A model generated the notes under the pieces. That model saw nothing but the letters and a program-made list of their open reading frames with translations, did no database searches and was not told the DNA's origin. Both the position numbers and the translations under genes were made by a program. Shown here piece after piece: positions 1 through 7,655 of a stretch of DNA of 15,996 bases. This DNA comes from Dictyocoela muelleri (lineage: Eukaryota; Microsporidia). The DNA is taken from positions 1-15,996 of the forward strand of contig SDVU01000283.1 of assembly GCA_016256075.1 (NCBI GenBank), written 5' to 3'. How positions within the stretch are numbered: the first letter of the stretch is position 1; each line of letters starts with the position of its first letter.

Positions 1-96
1 CATTTCAGGGACAGTTTTTCATGTGCTTTTTAAATATTCTTTTATTTTTTTCAGAGCTCTTCTGTATAGAAGGCTACATAACCCCCCAATGGATAT

Positions 97-173
97 AGAG
101 TACCGGTTCTGAAGACTATGGCACGAGATTCTCACTGGGCTGGAAATATAGATAGTGTCAGTATGTAATATAT
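97..173 (+). mobile_element. 3' end fragment of the tRNA-headed SINE-like repeat
   Basis: The stretch from GAAGACTATGG to GTATGTAATATATA matches the last part of the repeat found whole at 1733-2196, which ends AAGACTATGGTTGG...GCATGTAATATATA. It is more diverged than the other copies and has small deletions. The match may extend left to about 52, but is too weak there to call. The copy is on the plus strand and lacks the tRNA-like head, so it is a dead remnant. Confidence 0.65.
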
Positions 174-550
174 AAATTAAAATTTAGGTTTTTTATTTAT
201 TAAAAAACCATTTTTAGTTCATGAAGGGCCTAATTGTTATTTTACGCAGAAGAAGATCATTTTAATGGTATTTTCATTTCTTGATCTGTTCTTGAATAAA
301 AATTGTTATCATAAAAATTGGTGGAATGAATTGATTTTTAATATTTTTAGATTCTTTGTATATAATAATAATTTAATCATGAAAAAGGTAAAAACTGTGA
401 ATTAAAATACGAATTTATAATACACATTGAACATATTGCGATTTTTTTATTACTATAAGTACCTAAAACCTTTAAAAATTTAAATTGGAATTCGAAAATT
501 TAAATCGGAATCAACAGAGAATTACATGTTGGATTAATAAGTATCGCATT
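174..550. other. Empty AT-rich spacer
   Basis: No gene, RNA gene or repeat that I can support lies between the repeat fragment and the stop codon of FIP1. Open frames running through here are unrecognised and very AT-rich. Confidence 0.6.
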
Positions 551-1612
551 TTAATATCGATTGAATTTATCATCACGATGTCGGTTTCTACTTCGATAAT
601 AATCATCACTCCGAAAACCTTTACCATCATTTCTATACTCATTATTTCGTTTTTCTCTAAATTCTTTACCACGATTGTGCCTATCGTCATCGCGTCTATC
701 TCTATACTCACCATCTCTATATCCTTTTTCATTATATCTTATATTTCTATATTCTTTTTCATTATATCTCCTATCACTGTATTTTTCATCCTTATATCTC
801 CTATCACTGTATTTTTCATCTTTATATCTCCTATCTCGATATTTTTCATCTTCATATCTCCTATCATTAAATTTTTCATCTTCATATCTCCTGTCCTTAA
901 ATTTTTCATCTTCATATCTCCTGTCTCGAAATTTTTTATCACTATTAAACTCTTCTTTGTATTTCTTACTTCTTTCATCTTGGTTATCGTATTTTCGTCT
1001 TTTATAATTATCATTCAAATCATTAATTTTATTTTTTATTAAATTTCGGTCGGGTTCAACAAAGTTATTTTCTTTTTTCAAATCGTCCTTATTTCGTGAT
1101 TGTGCAAAATCGTTAAATTTTTTATCATTATTTTTATTATTTTCAGTAATCTTTTCTTTTATCTCCTTGTTTTCAGTAACCTTATCTTTTATCTCCTTGT
1201 TTTCAGTAACTTTATCTCTTATCTCCTTGTTTTCAGTAACCTTATTTTTTATCTCCTTGTTTTCAGTGACCTTATCTCTTATATACTTAATTCTAACATT
1301 CGAAACATCTTTATATTTTTTATACTTATCATTATCTTTGTTTACTAAATCTCTTCCATAATTATATTTTCTATTTCTGTACAAAAGATGTCTTTGTTTA
1401 TCACAATAAGCTTCCCAGCTAACTTCATCAAAGCCATAATTAAAGTAATCAGTTATGTCAGCACCAGGCTTCTTCCAAGGTTTGTTTTCAATATCATCAA
1501 TTTTAAATTCATATAAATTTTTTTCATCTTGAACTTGATCTTGTGATGGGTCTAATATTATTTCTAGAGATTCATCGGATGATGAACTTATGTTTAAATC
1601 TATTTCATCCAT
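551..1612 (-). CDS. FIP1: Fip1, pre-mRNA polyadenylation factor subunit
   Basis: Fip1 is a subunit of the nuclear cleavage and polyadenylation factor. In the known complexes it tethers poly(A) polymerase and contacts the CPSF30/Yth1 zinc-finger protein. The 353-residue product has the Fip1 signature at residues 43-75: NKPWKKPGADITDYFNYGF followed by DEVSWEAYCDKQRH. This is close to the fungal and animal consensus. An acidic, Ser-rich N-terminus (about 1-35) precedes it, as in the family, where this part binds poly(A) polymerase. After the motif come two ten-residue repeat arrays (112-161 and 228-297) and an Arg/Asp-rich basic tail, like the charged C-termini of animal Fip1. The start is supported by seven C's one base upstream of the ATG. 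The gene is intact and intronless. The motif makes the identity near certain; the repeats look lineage-specific. Confidence 0.93.
   Translation of the reverse strand: MDEIDLNISSSSDESLEIILDPSQDQVQDEKNLYEFKIDDIENKPWKKPGADITDYFNYGFDEVSWEAYCDKQRHLLYRNRKYNYGRDLVNKDNDKYKKYKDVSNVRIKYIRDKVTENKEIKNKVTENKEIRDKVTENKEIKDKVTENKEIKEKITENNKNNDKKFNDFAQSRNKDDLKKENNFVEPDRNLIKNKINDLNDNYKRRKYDNQDERSKKYKEEFNSDKKFRDRRYEDEKFKDRRYEDEKFNDRRYEDEKYRDRRYKDEKYSDRRYKDEKYSDRRYNEKEYRNIRYNEKGYRDGEYRDRRDDDRHNRGKEFREKRNNEYRNDGKGFRSDDYYRSRNRHRDDKFNRY
722..931 (-). repeat. In-frame 30-bp tandem repeats in FIP1 (array 2)
   Basis: Seven units of 30 bp encode residues 228-297. The unit is F/Y-x-D-R-R-Y-x-D-E-K, for example FKDRRYEDEK and YSDRRYKDEK. 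The last two units drift (NEKEYRNIRY). DNA identity between units is high, which suggests recent expansion by slippage or unequal exchange. Confidence 0.85.
1130..1279 (-). repeat. In-frame 30-bp tandem repeats in FIP1 (array 1)
   Basis: Five units of 30 bp encode residues 112-161, with consensus (R/K)-x-K-V-T-E-N-K-E-I. The fifth is diverged (KEKITENNKN). The period equals that of array 2 but the sequence is unrelated, so the two arrays arose separately or have diverged completely. Confidence 0.85.
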
Positions 1613-1613
1613 A

Positions 1614-1620
1614 GGGGGGG
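1614..1620 (-). promoter_or_regulatory. C-run at the FIP1 start (microsporidian CCC signal)
   Basis: On the minus strand seven consecutive C's sit one base before the FIP1 ATG (CCCCCCCTATGG). Runs of C or G right at the start codon are a described microsporidian gene signal. It supports both the chosen start and the organism call. Confidence 0.7.
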
Positions 1621-1719
1621 TATTAAATTATGTTTTATTAATATGAATAATTATGTTAGTAAAAAGATAATAGACATAGTAATCATGATTGATCTTTATT
1701 AGGGGCCATAAAGCAGAAA

Positions 1720-1731
1720 GTTAACACTCTT
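1720..1731 (+). repeat. 30-bp offset duplicate of part of the SINE head
   Basis: GTTAACACTCTT at 1720-1731 recurs exactly at 1750-1761 inside the tRNA-like head of the next repeat copy. This is either a local duplication or the stub of another copy directly upstream. Confidence 0.6.
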
Positions 1732-1732
1732 A

Positions 1733-2196
1733 AGCCAGATAGCCCAGTGGTTAACACTCTTGAATGTAAAATTTAAGTATCGTGGTTCGAATCCCCTGAC
1801 GTCACTCTTTAATAAATAATGAGGGATTGACATTAAGCGGTCATAACTATATAATTATAGTATAATATAATATACTGTTGTTCCAGTGTGGTATAGCAGA
1901 TTAAGACTTGGTCTAATTTGAGAATGAAGCATAAGGTACTCTCTTAGGCGTGAGGATGAGTGCGGCGACGCATCTCGGCAAAAAGTAGTGGTAAATAAAA
2001 AATTCATAAAAAGCCACATATTACCTGTATCCTGCCGAGTCATTGATAAAACGAAAACCGTGTTACAGCTAGGCTTCTGAATAGTTTAGGAAGTTACGTA
2101 TTATTAGTACACCAGGAACCAAAGGTCTAAAGACTATGGTTGGAGACAACTCTCCGGGTTGGCAGCTATGGATGTTGTCAGCATGTAATATATATA
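1733..2196 (+). mobile_element. tRNA-headed SINE-like element, copy A (near full length)
   Basis: This copy is about 464 bp. Its first 75 bases resemble a tRNA gene: a seven-base acceptor-like start, then TAGCCCAGTGG (A box, 1740-1750), then GGTTCGAATCC (B box, 1784-1794). Box starts are 44 bases apart, as in an intronless tRNA. The D arm does not fold, so it is not a working tRNA. A body of about 380 bp follows, shared with copies at 2197-2630, 4979-5430 and 14672-15130, and ends GCATGTAATATATA. The body has no long conserved reading frame but several pairing segments: ACTATA/TATAGT (1846-1861), TGCG-GCGA-CGCA (1961-1972) and CTCGGCA with TGCCGAG (1974-1980, 2033-2039). I infer a non-autonomous retroelement transcribed by RNA polymerase III. 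No partner LINE is in the window and no clear target duplication was found. A tRNA-derived structural RNA is the alternative. Confidence 0.75.
1740..1794 (+). promoter_or_regulatory. Internal pol III promoter (A and B boxes), copy A
   Basis: A box TAGCCCAGTGG starts at 1740 and B box GGTTCGAATCC at 1784. Both are near-consensus, and the 44-base spacing is that of a tRNA. The B box is the better preserved, and matches copy C exactly. Confidence 0.7.
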
Positions 2197-2630
2197 GGTT
2201 TATACTCGCAAATTTAATATTTAAGTATTGTGATTCACATTATTTAAAGTCACTATAATAAATAATTTTTAATGACTTTATGCGGTCAATATGGAATTAT
2301 AGACTAAATATACAGTTGTTCCAGTGTGGTATGGTCTATTAATACATAGGGAAATCTTTTTTAATGTAATAGACGGAACACACCTAGGTGTGTGATGAAT
2401 GCGCCGATGTATCTCGGCAAAATAAGTTGTGAAACTAGGGAAAAATCATTAAAAGGGTAATAATTACTTATATCCTGTTGATTCATTGATAAAACAAAAT
2501 CATGCATAAATAAAATATGATATCTTAGTAGTGAAGTATTTCCTTAACACACCGAATCAAAAGTCCAAATACCATGGTTGGCGAACTCTCCGGGTTGTTA
2601 ATTATGGATATTATCAGCATGCAACATAAT
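2197..2630 (+). mobile_element. tRNA-headed SINE-like element, copy B (5' truncated, tandem)
   Basis: It begins directly at the 3' end of copy A with GGTTTATACTC, matching GGTTAACACTC of the head, and so lacks only about the first 17 bases, including most of the A box. The rest follows the family: CAGTTGTTCCAGTGTGGTAT, then ATCTCGGCAAAA, then ACTCTCCGGGTTG and the GCATGCAACATAA end. It is clearly more diverged than A, so the pair is not a recent duplication of A. The B box has decayed to GTGATTCAC. It lies just upstream of RPL22. Confidence 0.72.
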
Positions 2631-2709
2631 TTAAATTTTATCAGAAATAAAATTGATTTAATAATAAAATTGATTTTTATAAATGATTTTATAAAAATTA
2701 ATTTTTAGA

Positions 2710-2713
2710 CCCC
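2710..2713 (+). promoter_or_regulatory. C-run at the RPL22 start (microsporidian CCC signal)
   Basis: Four C's end two bases before the ATG (GACCCCAAATG), matching the start-proximal CCC signal of microsporidia. As for FIP1, it fixes the start codon. Confidence 0.65.
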
Positions 2714-2715
2714 AA

Positions 2716-3072
2716 ATGTCAAACATTAAAATCGATAAAGAACCACCAAAAATTCTTGCCAATTACACGTTGGATTGTTCAAAATGTGTTCAGGATAGTT
2801 TGTTTGATGCAAACGATCTTAAAGAGCATTTAATTTCGAAGATAAAGGTAAATGGGAAAACAGGTCATCTTGGAAAAAAAATTATAGTAAATTCATCGGC
2901 TGATCAAGTGACGATCGTAAGCCAAAAGCCTCTTTCTAAAAGATATATTAAATACTTATCAAAAAAGTTTTTGTATGCTCGTAAAATTAAAGATTGGGTT
3001 CGGGTTGTTGCATCGGATAGGAATGGTTATAGGTTTAGTTATTATAACGTGGATAAGGATGCTGAGGATTAA
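2716..3072 (+). CDS. RPL22: 60S ribosomal protein eL22
   Basis: eL22 is a eukaryote-specific protein of the large ribosomal subunit that binds 25S/28S rRNA. The product is 118 residues, against roughly 120-130 in most eukaryotes. It follows the family over its whole length: an early YTLDCSKCVQD segment, IKVNGKTGHLG in the middle, then PLSKRYIKYLSKKFL and IKDWVRVVASDRNGYRFSYY near the end. The acidic C-terminal tail typical of the family is very short here (DKDAED). The start has a CCCC run at -3 to -6. The gene is intact, intronless and single. It is squeezed between repeat copy B (about 85 bp upstream) and a dead pogo transposon (about 67 bp downstream). Confidence 0.96.
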   Translation: MSNIKIDKEPPKILANYTLDCSKCVQDSLFDANDLKEHLISKIKVNGKTGHLGKKIIVNSSADQVTIVSQKPLSKRYIKYLSKKFLYARKIKDWVRVVASDRNGYRFSYYNVDKDAED

Positions 3073-3139
3073 ATGATATTTTTAATAATTTGTATTTTTA
3101 GCAATTCAATATTTTTTAATAATTAGTATTTAATTCGGA

Positions 3140-3163
3140 CAGTAGTGGTCGATTTTTTTAATC
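3140..3163 (+). repeat. Left TIR of pogo element 1
   Basis: CAGTAGTGGTCGATTTTTTT and the next four bases pair with the inverted sequence at 4873-4896, with about five mismatches and no gaps. Confidence 0.7.
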
Positions 3164-3549
3164 ACTTTTAAAATAATGGGACTAAAAAAAATCGAAGAGA
3201 TCAAAAAAATCGGCATTTTCTAAAAACATAAAATTTCGTGTATTTTTCACAGTTATTTCTTTTTTATTAAATATAAATCAAATTTCCTTATTATAAATGA
3301 TCTTCAATAATCTTATACTGCGAATGTAGGTTTTCTTTAATATATTTTTATTGGTAAGGTTGTAGAATAGGAATATTAAGCGCAATGTTTTTAACACTAT
3401 TAGAAATTGCTTATCTATAAAATTTAGATGGATATTCAAAACATATTTTTATACCATACTATCTCTGGAATACTATATTTTCAATGTAATTACATTTAGA
3501 CACCCCATTTGTTTTAACTTTATTTTTATTAATTTTAGTCTTTTTCCTT

Positions 3550-4620
3550 CAATAACGGAAATATTGAAAGAAATCACATTAAAGGCCTTCTTAAATCATA
3601 TAAAAACATATGATAAATCGATTTTCCGAATAATCTCTTCATGATTAAGATCATTAATTAATGCATTCGTAGTTTGAACATTATTCAAAACTCTTTTAAA
3701 TTTATCTTTGAGAAATAAATAATACCGAAATATAACAGTTGAATTGGATACGTACAACCAGAGTAAAAAATTCATTTATATGTCAGATTCTTTATACACC
3801 TTAAGTTTCTCGAAATTATCCAGGATAAAAAGAATAGTTCGATTTTTATTTTTTTAGTAGACTTAGTGTATTTAGATATTCATAAAAAAGAATTTTAACC
3901 AAGAGTTTTATTAGTTTTATGAGATATATTATAGGCTTTTAAATCCAAATCTATAATGCCCAGGGATTCTTAGATTTTCTTATAAAAAAGACACTATATT
4001 CTTAAAAAGCGTAGTAAAATCAAACATTAAAGATGATCTTGTTTTATATCTTTGCAGTCATTTTCATCTAAAACATATGATTTGTTATACTCAGATTTAA
4101 TGTATAGACTCGTTTCGTCTATATTTACGACATTATTTTTATAAAATCCATAACGATTTGATATATATATTCCGATCAAAAGATCTCAATCATTGTTAAT
4201 CAGCATTTTCTGTTTCGCCATGTAATGTAACTCAACTTAAGGATTTTTTTATATTACAAAACTCTACAAAATAATCGTTTCTTTACTTAAGCTGTATTAT
4301 TTTTTCATAGAAACAGACTTTATTCAAAAATTGTTATATGGTGAATCTGTAAGCTTCTCCCTTTTTATATTTTAAAATATGAATAAATCAATTTCTAAAT
4401 AATTATTATTAGTAAGAGACAAATTCGAACATTACTTTATCAAATTATCGCGATAATCAATATCTATTAAACAATTTATTTTAATAAGAATAGATGTTGC
4501 AACGGGCTTCGTAAGATTATAAATTTTCACTAAATATTTTATCATATACCCCTTGCCATTTTTTCCCGCAATCTTTCATAACACAAATAAGTTTATTTTT
4601 ATCGAATTTCTTGTAATAAG
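3550..4620 (-). pseudogene. Relic of a pogo/Tigger transposase in element 1
   Basis: Read on the minus strand, about 4055-4145 gives VVNIDETSLYIKSEYNKSYV, the segment around the first catalytic Asp of CENP-B/Tigger-type DDE transposases (family form N-x-D-E-T). About 3790-3840 gives ILFILDNFEKLK, the LDN segment with the second Asp. Weak matches to the region that usually reads LPPNTTSxLQPLDQG follow. About 4510-4620 gives a possible N-terminal DNA-binding portion. Stop codons and frame changes separate these pieces throughout, so no protein is made. The segments are recognisable but far from any intact enzyme. Confidence 0.7.
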
Positions 4621-4872
4621 GGTCTAAAAAAATTACAAAAAAATATTTTCAAAATAATATTTGCTTTGTAAATGAATATATGTATTTTTTAAAAAAAAAT
4701 GGGATCAAAAAAATCAACAAGATCTAAATTTTCGACTGTACAAAATTTAAAAAAAAACTTATGTACACTTTAATAGCTGATAAAAAGCGATTTAAATTAT
4801 ATTTATGTTGCCATTATTCAATTTTTATAGCGTAAATATTTACTTAAAGATAAAAAATCTGACATTTTTCGA

Positions 4873-4896
4873 GACTAAAACCATCGACGACTACCG
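4873..4896 (-). repeat. Right TIR of pogo element 1
   Basis: Read inward from 4896 it begins CGGTAGTCGTCGATGG and matches the left TIR. It is followed by TA (4897-4898). Confidence 0.7.
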
Positions 4897-4978
4897 TATT
4901 TACAACAATTTGGACCTAATAATTAAGTTATCTTCATTTAAATAAAAAAACATTATCAAAATTATTAATAAAAATAAG

Positions 4979-5430
4979 GACCTGATAGCTCAGTTGTTAA
5001 CACTCTTAAAATAAAAAAAATAATTATCGAGGTTCGAATCCTACTGACGTCACTTTTTAATAAATAATGGGGAATGTCATTAAGCGGTCCAAAACTATAG
5101 AAATATAGTATTAATATACAGCTGCTTCAGTGTGTTAGGGCTAATTAAGATTATTCTATTATGACAATGAATCAGAAGGGACTATCCTAGGTGTGAAGAT
5201 GAGTCCTGCGACGCATCTTGGCAAAAAGTAGTAGAAAAATCATGAAAAGCCACTAATTACTTCTATCCTGCTGATACATTTATAAAACGAAAATCGTATA
5301 TACGGATGAACTTATGGGTAGCTTAGGAAGTGAAGTATTATTTGAACACCGGGATCCAAAGGTCTAAATACCGCGGTGGGAGAGGCTCTTCGGTTAGCAG
5401 CTATAGATGTTGTCAACATGCAAGATATAA
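4979..5430 (+). mobile_element. tRNA-headed SINE-like element, copy C (near full length)
   Basis: This full-length copy has a clean head: TAGCTCAGTTG (A box, from 4986) and GGTTCGAATCC (B box, 5031-5041). The body keeps the ACTATA-GAAA-TATAGT hairpin (5094-5109), a GATGAG...GCATCTTGGC segment, TATCCTGCTGA, and the 3' block ending CAACATGCAAGATATAA. It sits in the gap between the two dead pogo elements, touching neither, so their relative ages cannot be read from nesting. It is diverged from A by scattered substitutions and small indels, which makes recent mobilisation of this copy unlikely. Confidence 0.75.
4986..5041 (+). promoter_or_regulatory. Internal pol III promoter (A and B boxes), copy C
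   Basis: TAGCTCAGTTG and GGTTCGAATCC start 45 bases apart. TAGCTCAGT agrees better with the tRNA A-box consensus than copy A does, so this may be the ancestral head. Confidence 0.7.
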
Positions 5431-5504
5431 AATATTAAAATTGATAAATATTAAAAATTTATCTATAATACCATTTTAAAAACATTTGAATGTGAAAATA
5501 TATA

Positions 5505-5527
5505 CAGTATGAATTGATTTTAATCCC
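5505..5527 (+). repeat. Left TIR of pogo element 2, preceded by TA
   Basis: It begins CAGTATGAATTGATTTTAAT and ends in CCC. It pairs with 7499-7521 with about four mismatches. Confidence 0.85.
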
Positions 5528-5819
5528 ATAAAAAAATTCGAAGATCTTCCCCAATATGATATTTCATCATCTTATTTATTTTTAGCAAATAAACTTTGTT
5601 TTTTTAAGATCATTTTATCTTCGTTTGCTTCAGAAAACTCATTATTTTAGAGCCTTAAAAGTATATTTAGATATTTTTATAAAGATTTCCATCTTCTCCA
5701 CCTTGATAATTTTCCCCATATTTGTTTTTTTAATTGATTTTACTATAATTTTGAATTTAAATTAAATTAAATTTAATCAAATATTTTCCCCCATGCAGAA
5801 AAACTCTAAGCGTGCAAAT

Positions 5820-7290
5820 TATTATCAAATAAATTTAAAAAAGAAATTGCAAATTTTGTATTTGAATCTAGAAAAAAGATCGGAAGAAAGCGTTTATCTA
5901 GAAAATTTGAGATAACTGAAGATCAGGCCAGATATATTCTAGAAAATATTGATATATTTAGAAATATTAAGAGCGTTGCTTCTGTTTACAAGCAAATAAA
6001 GAATAATAATGAAATATTACATAATTTTTACAATCAAATAGTTGACAGGATAAATGAAATGCGCACAATCGGCCACGCTATAAATTTTGAAATTCTTAAA
6101 AATATAGCAAATGACATTAAAAAGAAGACCAAGATATTTTTTCCTGCTTTAATATTAGTAATTATTTTATCAGAAAATTTTTAACAGAAATAAATATTTA
6201 ATATGCTAATTTACATGGTGAAATGCTATCTTCGGATAAAAATGCAATTCCTTTTTATTTGGAGAGATTTAATGTGATAAAATTAAAATTCAATCAAGAA
6301 AATATTTTCAACGTAGATAAAACCTCTCTTTACATAAAAGGAATTCAAAATAAATCGTATGTTATTGATAATAAACAAAAAAGTTTAAAAAAGTCAGATA
6401 AAACAAGAATAACATTATTTTAGGCCTAAGTATGACCGGTGAAAAACTACCACCAGTAATTATAGGAAAAAGTTCTAAACCAAGAGCATTGAAATTCATA
6501 AATATTGATCAATTTAATTTAAATATTTTTTAAATAAAAATAGATGGATGACGTCGTTGATATTTAAAGACTATATGAATGAAATAAATAATTTAATGAG
6601 AAAACAAATCGTAGAATTCTAGTCATCCTCGATAATTTTCAGGTCATAAAATCAATAATTTCTCAAATATCACATTTGAATATTTACCACCTAATACCTC
6701 GCCGATTTTACAGCCTCTAGATCAAGGCATCATCTATGTTTTAAAACAAAAATAAAGAAAAGAATTACAAATTACTGCTATACAGCATTTAAAGATTTAA
6801 GATACAATTCACAGACAGCAATAAAAAATTTGAATCTTTGTATGGTATTTAATTGGGTAAATAGTATTTGGAATGAAATCTCCGTAAAAACTATAAGAAG
6901 TTTTTTATGAAAATCAGGTTTACTCGTCTAAAATAATGAGGAAAATTGTCTTTTTAATAATGATATTAAACATAAAAAAATATTAATAGCGTTGAAAATT
7001 ATGAATGTTGAGAAAATTATGACATTGGTATTAAAAATATCGAAAATATTTTCCTTATAGAAGAAAAATATAATCTTAATAGCGAAAAGAATAATAATTT
7101 GGAAGTTTTAATTTATATTGAAATGATAGTATTTATTTTATGGATTCTTTTTCTGATTTGCCGTTTATTCAAAAAAGATTTATAAGAATTCTTTTAAATA
7201 ATAAATCAAAATATATCAAAAATGTTTTAGATTTATTTGTTGAGATCTATGAGGAACAAAATACCGATTAAAATATTTTTAAATGGATAA
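5820..7290 (+). pseudogene. Relic of a pogo/Tigger transposase in element 2
   Basis: The domains come in the family order. About 5990-6120 gives IVDRINEMRTIGHAINFEIL, like the CENP-B-type helix-turn-helix (HTH_Tnp_Tc5). About 6302-6420 gives IFNVDKTSLYIKGIQNKSYV and continues to KTRITLF, the first-Asp region, with Lys where the family has Glu in DET. After a stop, about 6423-6510 gives MTGEKLPPVIIGKSSKPRAL. About 6610-6640 gives RRILVILDNF, the second-Asp region. About 6675-6745 gives EYLPPNTSPILQPLDQGII. About 6850-6905 gives NWVNSIWNEISVKTIRSFL. Stops and frame changes separate these blocks. The similarity to Tigger/Jerky/CENP-B proteins is strong despite the decay. Confidence 0.85.
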
Positions 7291-7498
7291 AAGAATATTA
7301 AATTTTCTTAATTTATTAAAATTATTATTTATAATCTTTGCTTATTTGCAACCAAATAATATAAATCATAAATACATTTACATATATAATTTAGTATTAA
7401 AGATAAATTTTTTATTGTTTTTTATTTATAAATTTTAATTGACAACGAAAAATAATTTTCCCTATACCGTTTATATTTCCCACATTTTTTATTTGGTG

Positions 7499-7521
7499 GG
7501 GAATAAAACCAACTTATACTG
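7499..7521 (-). repeat. Right TIR of pogo element 2, followed by TA
   Basis: Read inward from 7521 it begins CAGTATAAGTTGGTTTTATT and matches the left TIR. TA occupies 7522-7523. Confidence 0.85.
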
Positions 7522-7628
7522 TATTTGTTAAAATAAAAAGGGTAAAAGTCAATATTTTTAAATATTTTCTTATTTATGCATCCCAATAAAACTATTTTAT
7601 AGTTTATGCTTTGCATAAAATCTAAAAC

Positions 7629-7637
7629 TATAAAAAG
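7629..7637 (+). promoter_or_regulatory. TATA-like box upstream of the Mei2-like gene
   Basis: TATAAAAAG starts 27 bases before the ATG. Very short upstream regions fit microsporidian genes, but AT-rich background makes chance matches common. No C-run is present at this start. Confidence 0.35.
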
Positions 7638-7655
7638 AAAAATATCTGCATAAAC

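Larger units (their letters stand above)
3140..4896 (-). mobile_element. Decayed pogo/Tigger-type DNA transposon (element 1)
   Basis: The terminal inverted repeats are CAGTAGTGGTCGAT at 3140 and CGGTAGTCGTCGAT read inward from 4896. They match at about 19 of 24 positions and resemble the CAGTAGxx-TCGA ends of Tigger-like elements. TA follows the right end and GA precedes the left, fitting a TA target duplication with one change. At about 1.76 kb the length suits the family. The interior holds transposase relics on the minus strand. The motif ATCAAAAAAATC recurs inside both ends (3199-3210 and 4702-4713), possibly subterminal binding sites. A second end-like sequence (CGACTGTA, 4733-4740) leaves some doubt about the right boundary. 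The element is not capable of coding and is old. Confidence 0.75.
5505..7521 (+). mobile_element. Decayed pogo/Tigger-type DNA transposon (element 2)
   Basis: The TIRs begin CAGTATGAATTGATTTTAAT (5505) and, inward from 7521, CAGTATAAGTTGGTTTTATT, matching at about 19 of 23 positions. Both ends are flanked by TA (5503-5504 and 7522-7523), the target duplication expected of Tc1/mariner/pogo elements. The 2017-bp length suits a Tigger-like element. Its ends differ clearly from those of element 1, so it is a separate subfamily and lies in the opposite orientation. The TIRs and target duplication are better preserved than in element 1. The coding region is broken in many places, so it cannot move itself. 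Confidence 0.88.

Noticed and set aside
84-125. CCCCCC-A-ATGG at 84-93, which looks like a C-run start signal
   Set aside because: The frame stops after seven codons and the region runs into a repeat fragment.
485-1361. Several open frames on both strands opposite or overlapping FIP1
   Set aside because: They are shadows of the FIP1 repeats; the Fip1 motif and C-run settle the minus-strand frame.
1733-1806. Functional tRNA gene in the head of copy A
   Set aside because: The D stem cannot pair, the anticodon loop is irregular, and the same head recurs fused to a 380-bp body in other copies.
1855-2043. 62-codon minus-strand ORF in copy A
   Set aside because: It lies wholly inside the repeat and is not kept in copies B, C or D.
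1950-2065. Hammerhead ribozyme in the repeat body (GATGAG and TTGATAAAACGAAAAT)
   Set aside because: The CUGANGA...GAAA core with three stems cannot be laid out, and the candidate bases are not kept in all copies.
6223-6423. 66-residue ORF as a separate gene
   Set aside because: It is one block of the broken pogo transposase of element 2.
7422-7616. 64-codon minus-strand ORF across the right end of element 2
   Set aside because: It spans the transposon boundary and has no recognisable content.
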